Shown here one piece after another: positions 1 through 4,717 of a stretch of DNA of 6,987 nucleotides (its first letter is position 1; each line of letters starts with the position of its first letter). The position numbers were made by a program, and so were the translations under genes. Source of the stretch: Bacteroidales bacterium (GTDB taxonomy: Bacteria; Bacteroidota; Bacteroidia; Bacteroidales; UBA12481); the NCBI GenBank assembly GCA_021160155.1, contig JAGHDB010000400.1, forward strand, positions 1 through 6,987. The letters run 5' to 3'. Below the pieces are notes generated by a model. It was given only the letters and a program-made list of their open reading frames with translations, had not been told where the DNA came from and searched no databases.

Positions 1-1089
1 AAAAGAGGAGCAGTAGCTACTTCTGGTGTCGCTGCTCTTACCATGCTGGGAGCAGGATTGACTAAATCACAAAAGGTCCAGGCCGGAGGCTTGTCCACTT
101 CATGGCCCTATCCCTATGCTCAATTAGACCCTGAAGTGGTCAGGAAAAAAGCCCATGATGCTTTTTGGGGTGGTTATGCATGCAGTGCCGGAGCATTTGA
201 TGGAATCATTGCCACACTGGCTGAAGTGGTTGGTGAACCCTACCTGAATTTTCCGACTAAAATGATGATTTTCGGTCATGGGGGCGGTGCCGGATGGGGA
301 ACCATTTGCGGTGCCCTGAACGGTTCATGTGCAGCAATCTCCCTGGTTTGCGAAAAAGCGGTTTCGGATGTGCTGGTAAGCGAATTATTCGGGTGGTATA
401 CTCAGGTCAAGTTTCCATCAGATGAATCAAATACTTATGCCCGGGATCATGCGTACAATCATAATGATTTTGACATGGTATTGCCTCAGAATTCATGCAG
501 TTCACCCTTATGCCATATTTCGGTATCCGAATGGTGCAGTGTGGCTGACACCCCCGTGGGAGATAACCAGCGCAAAGAACGCTGTGCCCGCCTGGCCGGA
601 GATGTAGCAGCCAAAGCAGTGGAGTTGCTCAATGCACAATTTAACGGTACGTTTATTTCTGAGTATATGACTCCCGAAAGTACCACTACCTGCCTTGCCT
701 GTCACGGTTCATCCGGAATGGAGCATAATGTGGCTTCAAAAATGGATTGTGTACAGTGCCATACTGCTGATCCCCACACGGTTGGGATGGAGAATATGGG
801 AACACAATTCAACACTTTCAAAGTAAAACAAAACTATCCTAATCCGTTCAATGGTACTACTACCATAGAGTTTGATTTGAACTCTCCGGAAAGGGTCACT
901 ATTGAAGTCTTTAACCTGAATGGCCGGCACATCAAAACCCTGATGAGTAATAAACCATTCCAGGCAGGTGCTCATTCAATTCAGTGGAACGGAAATAATG
1001 AAGATGGCAACCGGGTGGATGCCGGTATGTATATTTATCGTTTCAGAGTGGGTAAAGCTGTAAAAACCATAAGTATGATGAAAATGTAG
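1..1089 (+). CDS. Split-Soret-type dihaem cytochrome c with T9SS sorting domain (5' partial)
   Basis: The reading frame is open from base 1, so the true start lies upstream. The visible N-terminus (KRGAVATSGVAALTMLGAG...VQA) looks like the end of a twin-arginine signal peptide; the RR pair would be outside the window. An internal ATG at 43 is unlikely to be the start because it falls inside this leader. Numbering from that Met, residues 40-105 hold a Cys/Gly-rich block (YACSAG, FGHGGGAGWGTICGALNGSC) typical of the C_GCAxxG_C_C / split-Soret cytochrome c family. More cysteines follow at 152, 157, 165 and 181. Two haem c motifs lie close together, CLACH (217-221) and CVQCH (236-240), as in split-Soret cytochromes, where two haems stack at a dimer interface and an extra iron centre has been reported. 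Residues 258-348 are a type A T9SS sorting domain (QNYPNPFN ... GMYIYRF). The inferred role is a dihaem electron carrier outside the outer membrane. Family assignment is fairly sure; partner and direction are unknown. Confidence 0.85.
   Translation, partial: KRGAVATSGVAALTMLGAGLTKSQKVQAGGLSTSWPYPYAQLDPEVVRKKAHDAFWGGYACSAGAFDGIIATLAEVVGEPYLNFPTKMMIFGHGGGAGWGTICGALNGSCAAISLVCEKAVSDVLVSELFGWYTQVKFPSDESNTYARDHAYNHNDFDMVLPQNSCSSPLCHISVSEWCSVADTPVGDNQRKERCARLAGDVAAKAVELLNAQFNGTFISEYMTPESTTTCLACHGSSGMEHNVASKMDCVQCHTADPHTVGMENMGTQFNTFKVKQNYPNPFNGTTTIEFDLNSPERVTIEVFNLNGRHIKTLMSNKPFQAGAHSIQWNGNNEDGNRVDAGMYIYRFRVGKAVKTISMMKM
814..1086 (+). other. T9SS type A C-terminal sorting domain within the split-Soret cytochrome
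   Basis: This segment encodes about 91 residues with the hallmarks of a Por secretion/FlgD-like Ig-fold tail: an N-terminal NYPNPFN motif, alternating beta-strand residues (TTIEFDL, VTIEVFNLNG), a QAGAHSIQWNGNNEDG turn, DAGMYIYRF, and a short final strand ending in a basic residue followed by Met. In Bacteroidota such tails direct proteins through the type IX secretion system to the cell surface or medium and are often removed on export. Confidence 0.9.
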
Positions 1090-1120
1090 AAGAAAAGTTG
1101 TATTTTCATATGTTGTGTTA

Positions 1121-1162
1121 GAATAATAACACCAGGCTAATAATAGCCTGATGTTGTTGTTT
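1121..1162. terminator. Long A-rich/T-rich hairpin between the split-Soret gene and the lipoprotein gene
   Basis: Bases 1133-1139 (CAGGCTA) pair perfectly with 1144-1150 (TAGCCTG) around an ATAA loop. The pairing continues outward through 1121-1131 and 1152-1162 with one C-A mismatch and three G-U wobbles, giving a stem of about 19 positions with an A-rich 5' arm and T-rich 3' arm. That shape suits an intrinsic terminator that could work on either strand. It follows the first gene's stop by 31 bases, so it probably separates that gene from the next four. A weak Bacteroidota -7-like match (TTGATTTG, 1161-1168) lies just after it, but no matching upstream element is visible, so no promoter is called. 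Confidence 0.6.
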
Positions 1163-1186
1163 GATTTGTAAATAACTGAAAAAATC

Positions 1187-1555
1187 ATGAAAAAAAGATT
1201 TGGAATTTTAGCCGGTTTGGTGATGGTACTTATACTGGGAGCCTGTGAGTATGAGACTATTGTCCCCAAGCAGGTGGTGTTACCGGATGAACCGGTCAAA
1301 TTCTCCACTCAAATTGCACCGATGTTCGATGAAGCGGGTTGTACCGCTTGTCATGCCGGAGCAACCAATCCCGACCTGCGACCCGACAAAGCATATGAGA
1401 GCCTGGTCAATGGAGGTTACTTAAACATCGTTGTACCGGATGACAGCAAACTCATTAAAAAAATCAACAGCAATCACGGTACCGCATCAAACCTGTCGGC
1501 TGAACAAAAAGCCCTTTTATTGAAATGGATCAAGGAAGGTGCTAAAAACAATTAA
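1187..1555 (+). CDS. Small mono-haem cytochrome c lipoprotein
   Basis: The 122-residue product starts with a basic n-region (MKKR), a hydrophobic stretch and the lipobox LGAC with Cys20 as the lipidation site. It should therefore be a membrane-anchored lipoprotein, probably at the outer membrane, although the side of the membrane cannot be read. One haem c motif, CTACH (52-56), sits in the pattern FSTQIAPMFDEAGCTACHAGATNPDLR, typical of small Bacteroidota cytochromes related to the planctomycete-type cytochrome c domain. The C-terminus (LSAEQKALLLKWIKEGAKNN) is the usual closing helix. No Met occurs after the haem motif, so the sixth iron ligand is not the usual Met; His97 is the only His there. 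The start is set by the lipoprotein signal behind an A-rich leader. The next gene begins 12 bases after the stop, consistent with one operon. Confidence 0.88.
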   Translation: MKKRFGILAGLVMVLILGACEYETIVPKQVVLPDEPVKFSTQIAPMFDEAGCTACHAGATNPDLRPDKAYESLVNGGYLNIVVPDDSKLIKKINSNHGTASNLSAEQKALLLKWIKEGAKNN

Positions 1556-1567
1556 ATCTGAAACATC

Positions 1568-2416
1568 ATGAAAAGAATGCTTCTGTTTGGTGCTTTTATT
1601 TCGTTGACTTTAACAGGGTGGTCGGGCAGACTGAATGCCCAGGAGAAAGGTGAATTGGTTTATGACACTTTCAGCGGAACCCTTCTGGCCGACCAGCAAA
1701 CCGTAACCAGTACTTATGCCGGCCATCTGGAACTGCATATCCAGCACCGGTTCGGTACCATGCAAAACGGACTGAAAGATCTGATTGGTATTTATGCTCC
1801 TTCTAATATTCGTCTGGCACTTAACTATGGAATTACCGACAGGCTGATGGTGGGATTCGGCTCGGAGAAAAACAACAAATTGCAGGATATTTATGTGAAA
1901 TACGGCATTCTGCAGCAAAGAGAAACCGGCATGCCTGTCTCGGTCAGTTATTTTGCCGATATGGCAGTGGATGCCCGTAATGCGGAAGTTTTCGGTGAAA
2001 ATTACCATTTCACCAACCGTTTCTCCTATTTTCATCAACTGATCATTGCCCGTAAATTCGGTGAACGGATCAGCGTCCAGGTGGCTCCTTCCTATATGCA
2101 TTTTAATGCGGTTGACAGTGTTTGGAGAAATGATTACCTGGGTATTTCGGCCAACGCGAGGGTTAAATTATTCGGAGAGTTTTCTCTGATCGCCGAATAC
2201 AGTAAAGGAGGGAGCATAAAATCCAGGATGCTTTATATGTACAAAACAGAACCTAATTTGGCCCTGGGTTTTGAAATTGCTACTCCGACCCATAGTTTTC
2301 AACTCTACGCCGGTAATTACAGGGAGCTTGTCCAGCAAAAAAACCTGGCCAATAATCTGAATAATTTCGCCAAAGGAGAGTATATGGTCGGGATGAATGT
2401 TCTGGTTCGATTTTGA
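1568..2416 (+). CDS. DUF5777 family predicted outer-membrane beta-barrel protein
   Basis: The 282-residue product has a Sec signal peptide, probably cleaved near residue 24 (RLNA|QEKG), then alternating amphipathic segments with many aromatic residues, and ends in Phe (MNVLVRF), as outer-membrane barrels often do. Family-like features are the early HLELHIQHRFG segment (53-63) and the block around 74-104 (IYAPSNIRLALNYGITDRLMVGFG followed by a Lys/Asn stretch). It contains no Cys and so binds no haem itself. Genes of this family often sit beside small cytochromes in Bacteroidota, as here, but no biochemical role is established to my knowledge. Here it lies between an upstream cytochrome lipoprotein and a downstream heptahaem protein, so a role as an outer-membrane scaffold or pore for electron carriers is plausible but inferred. 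Its length suggests roughly a dozen strands, much smaller than MtrB-type porins. Confidence 0.82.
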   Translation: MKRMLLFGAFISLTLTGWSGRLNAQEKGELVYDTFSGTLLADQQTVTSTYAGHLELHIQHRFGTMQNGLKDLIGIYAPSNIRLALNYGITDRLMVGFGSEKNNKLQDIYVKYGILQQRETGMPVSVSYFADMAVDARNAEVFGENYHFTNRFSYFHQLIIARKFGERISVQVAPSYMHFNAVDSVWRNDYLGISANARVKLFGEFSLIAEYSKGGSIKSRMLYMYKTEPNLALGFEIATPTHSFQLYAGNYRELVQQKNLANNLNNFAKGEYMVGMNVLVRF

Positions 2417-2430
2417 CAAAATTGTTACTG

Positions 2431-3390
2431 ATGAATATAAGAAGATGGTTTGGTATCCTGTTATTCGGTTGTTTTATTCTTCCTGCAGGGTTATTTGCCC
2501 AGGATGAAGCGCAAAACGAAGAGTTTCCCAATAAGGAGGAAAATGCGCTTTGCCTGAAATGTCACGGAAATCAGGTTTATCCCATGCCGGTTGATGGTAC
2601 CGGTGAAACCGTGCTGCTGAAAATGTGCCGGGGCGACCGGATTGACACGGTTGCGTATTACAAGGGGAATCACGGTACTTTTACCTGTACGGATTGCCAT
2701 TCGTATGAGTACACAACTTTTCCACATAACCCCAATCTTCGGCTTGAACAGATGCCCTCGTGCCTTGATTGCCATGACGGTGATCCCGCGGTGGAAAAAT
2801 ATCATTTTGAGTCTATAGATGAAGAGTATAGAAAAAGTGGCCATGCCAATCTCGACAGCACACTTTTTTCTTGTTGGTCATGTCATAATCCACACAGTTT
2901 CAGATTAGCAGTCAGAACGGATATAAACATTTCAGCATTGGTCAAATACGACAACTCCATGTGTCTGAATTGCCATGTAAATCCGGTTAATCCGGATTAT
3001 TACCTGGGCGGGGGATTAGACCTGATCGTGGCAAAACATACCTGGTTACCCAAGACGGAGAACCATTTCAGAAATGTGCGTTGTATTGAGTGTCATGCAA
3101 AAATTAATGAGAATGTTTTAGTCCCTCACAACATCGTGAAAAAAGAGGATGCCGTTAAAAGATGTGTTGAATGTCACTCCACCGACTCCCGGTTGCTGCA
3201 TACTTTGTATAAATACCAGCCGCAGCAGGCCCGGCAAACCAAAGGATTTGTTAACAGTGTGATCTCCGGTCAGGGCTATGTAGTCGGGGCAAACCGGAGT
3301 ATCCTGCTGAACCGGATCGGGATTGTGCTGGTTATTTGCACAATATTGGGAATTGGGATACATACAACCATCCGAATCATTTTGAAGTAA
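2431..3390 (+). CDS. Membrane-anchored heptahaem c-type cytochrome
   Basis: From the ATG at 2431 the product has 319 residues. It has a Sec signal peptide (MNIRRWFGILLFGC...LFA|QDEA, cleaved near 23) and seven CXXCH motifs at 41-45, 86-90, 111-115, 148-152, 179-183, 218-222 and 245-249, with many extra His residues for bis-His ligation. One C-terminal transmembrane helix spans about 291-312 and contains His311. The haem domain would therefore sit in the periplasm, anchored in the inner membrane. The cytochrome b gene begins 6 bases after the stop, so the pair probably forms a quinol:multihaem cytochrome redox module, comparable in role but not in sequence to NrfH/CymA-type proteins. A TTG at 2413 would add six residues and overlaps the previous stop as TTGA. 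The ATG is preferred because it gives a standard n-region. The haem spacing matches no enzyme I can name, and no catalytic non-CXXCH haem site such as CXXCK is visible. Confidence 0.88.
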   Translation: MNIRRWFGILLFGCFILPAGLFAQDEAQNEEFPNKEENALCLKCHGNQVYPMPVDGTGETVLLKMCRGDRIDTVAYYKGNHGTFTCTDCHSYEYTTFPHNPNLRLEQMPSCLDCHDGDPAVEKYHFESIDEEYRKSGHANLDSTLFSCWSCHNPHSFRLAVRTDINISALVKYDNSMCLNCHVNPVNPDYYLGGGLDLIVAKHTWLPKTENHFRNVRCIECHAKINENVLVPHNIVKKEDAVKRCVECHSTDSRLLHTLYKYQPQQARQTKGFVNSVISGQGYVVGANRSILLNRIGIVLVICTILGIGIHTTIRIILK

Positions 3391-3396
3391 AATCTC

Positions 3397-4023
3397 ATGA
3401 CTGAAAAAAAAGTTTTACTATATCCTGTCTGGATCCGGCTGTGGCATTTGCTAAATGCGCTGCTGATTCTTTTACTGATTATCACCGGTATCAGTATGCT
3501 CTATTCCACCCTGTCCGCTACCTGGATGCGTTTTGACGTGGCGGTGACGATCCATAATACCAGCGGTGTTTTGCTGACCATCAGTTATCTCTTTTTTTTC
3601 CTGGGCAATCTTTTCACCACCAATTGGAGGCATTATGTTATACAGCTTCCCGGGATGTGGACACGTTTATGGAAACAATTCCGCTATTATGCTTTCGGTG
3701 TATTTTTGAAAGAGGAGTGCCCTTTCCCGATCGGAAGCAAGAGAAAATTCAACCCCCTGCAACAGTTCACTTATACCGGTATGATGTATTTTATCGTACC
3801 GGTTATAATGATTACCGGATGGGCTATGATGTTTCCCGAGGTAATCATTGATCAATATTTGAAAATCGCCGGGTTTAAAACCACCGATGTGATACATGTG
3901 GCAGGTGCCTTTATAGTGTTTATTTTTCTGCTGATCCATCTCTATTTTGCCACCATGGGCAAAAAACCCTCAACACATTACAAGGCCATGATTACCGGTT
4001 ATCATGAAGATGAAACCGGATGA
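3397..4023 (+). CDS. Cytochrome b561-like di-haem b membrane subunit
   Basis: The 208-residue product has four predicted membrane helices at about 14-35, 48-73, 127-147 and 165-187. Candidate haem b ligands are His17 (RLWHLLNA), His53 (TIHNTSG), His167 (VIHVAG) and His181 (LIHLYFATMG). This layout matches the cytochrome b/b6-domain family, which includes hydrogenase HyaC, formate dehydrogenase gamma and thiosulfate reductase cytochrome b subunits. The loop SKRKFNPLQQFTYTGMMYF and the tail THYKAMITGYHE are also typical of it. Such subunits exchange electrons between menaquinol and a periplasm-facing partner. Here no molybdoenzyme or hydrogenase gene is adjacent; the partner encoded immediately upstream is the heptahaem cytochrome. 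It is the last gene before a strong terminator, so it probably closes the operon. Confidence 0.9.
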   Translation: MTEKKVLLYPVWIRLWHLLNALLILLLIITGISMLYSTLSATWMRFDVAVTIHNTSGVLLTISYLFFFLGNLFTTNWRHYVIQLPGMWTRLWKQFRYYAFGVFLKEECPFPIGSKRKFNPLQQFTYTGMMYFIVPVIMITGWAMMFPEVIIDQYLKIAGFKTTDVIHVAGAFIVFIFLLIHLYFATMGKKPSTHYKAMITGYHEDETG

Positions 4024-4048
4024 GAAACTGCGGATAATCATTATACCA

Positions 4049-4079
4049 CCCGGCCGGTGTATCACTGACCGGGTTTTTT
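4049..4079 (+). terminator. Strong intrinsic terminator after the cytochrome b gene
   Basis: CCCGGCCGGTG (4049-4059) pairs with CACTGACCGGG (4063-4073) around a three-base loop, with one C-A mismatch and one G-U wobble in 11 positions. It is followed at once by six T residues (4074-4079). It begins 26 bases after the cytochrome b stop, marking the end of the redox operon. Its T-run ends only 19 bases before the ATG of the thioredoxin gene. Confidence 0.9.
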
Positions 4080-4098
4080 GTTATTTTTCGGGATTCTT

Positions 4099-4698
4099 AT
4101 GAAAAAATATATTACGAAATTTTTTAACCGGTCACCCTGGAAAGTAGCAGGGGATCTGATATTCTGGATTTTGCTGGTGATGTTGCTCATCCCGGGCACC
4201 CGGAGCATACTGATGGAAGGCGTATCAAAAGTCAGGGCACTGGTCATGCCGTTAACGGTGAAAACGGATCAGGCTCCGGTACTTTCATCGAAAGACTGGC
4301 AGTGGAATCTCACCAACGCGGCAGGTAAAAAAGTGCCGCTCAGCCGATTCAGGGGTCAGGTGATCCTGATCAACCAGTGGGCTACCTGGTGCCCTCCCTG
4401 CCGCGCCGAAATGCCCTCGCTTGAGAAACTTTACCGGGAGATGGGCAGCCGCGTGACATTCATCATCCTTTCACAAGAGGATTCAACCGTTATAGAACCG
4501 TATATCCGACAGAAAAAATTCACCTTTTCCTGGTTCACCACACGTGAACCTATGCCGGAAAAGCTCCAGACCCGATCCATACCCGCTACCGCGATCATCA
4601 GTCGTAAGGGACAGGTTGTGATTTTCAAAAAAGGGGCCTATAATTGGAATTCGGCACGTATCCGCAAACTTTTTGAACGGTTATTGACTGAAGAATAA
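4099..4698 (+). CDS. Membrane-anchored TlpA/ResA-like thiol-disulfide oxidoreductase
   Basis: From the ATG at 4099 the product has 199 residues. A basic N-terminus (MKKYITKFFNRSPWK) leads into one hydrophobic helix (about 17-33) with no clear cleavage site, so it is likely an inner-membrane anchor. A periplasmic thioredoxin-fold domain follows (about 58-199). The active site is WCPPC (97-101) in the context NQWATWCPPCRAEMPSL, typical of the TlpA/ResA/CcmG group, and the cis-Pro is Pro162 (SIPATAII). Members of this group commonly keep CXXCH cysteines of apocytochrome c reduced before haem attachment, or reduce other exported disulfides. Three c-type cytochrome genes just upstream make the first role attractive, but that is inference from position. 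A TTG at 4078 would add seven residues but lies in the terminator T-run, so it is rejected. The next gene starts 19 bases after the stop and is probably co-transcribed. Confidence 0.88.
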   Translation: MKKYITKFFNRSPWKVAGDLIFWILLVMLLIPGTRSILMEGVSKVRALVMPLTVKTDQAPVLSSKDWQWNLTNAAGKKVPLSRFRGQVILINQWATWCPPCRAEMPSLEKLYREMGSRVTFIILSQEDSTVIEPYIRQKKFTFSWFTTREPMPEKLQTRSIPATAIISRKGQVVIFKKGAYNWNSARIRKLFERLLTEE

Positions 4699-4717
4699 AT
4701 TTTAAAGAGCAATTTAT

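Noticed and set aside
422..607. Short + strand frame within the split-Soret gene, and another within the cytochrome b gene (3624-3851)
   Set aside because: They overlap well-supported genes in another frame and have no recognisable content.
1161..1168. Possible Bacteroidota -7 promoter element (TTGATTTG) before the lipoprotein gene
   Set aside because: It departs from the TAnnTTTG pattern at a key base, and no -33 element is found at the right distance.
1610..2101. Minus-strand open frame of 163 codons, and other minus-strand frames up to 117 codons
   Set aside because: They are antisense to clearly coding genes, show no recognisable domains or signal peptides, and have no sensible gene order or spacing of their own.
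2413..2430. TTG start overlapping the DUF5777 stop (TTGA), giving six more residues on the heptahaem cytochrome
   Set aside because: The ATG at 2431 gives a standard signal peptide with a short basic n-region, and TTG starts are rarer. The TTG remains possible by translational coupling.
2461..2475. Possible lipobox (LFGC, Cys14) in the heptahaem cytochrome leader
   Set aside because: Phe at -2 is a poor fit, the hydrophobic core before it is short, and a clear Sec cleavage site (LFA|QDEA) follows. The protein also has a C-terminal membrane anchor.
4078..4098. TTG start giving seven more residues on the thioredoxin
   Set aside because: It lies inside the terminator T-run, and the ATG at 4099 begins a typical MKK N-terminus before the membrane helix.
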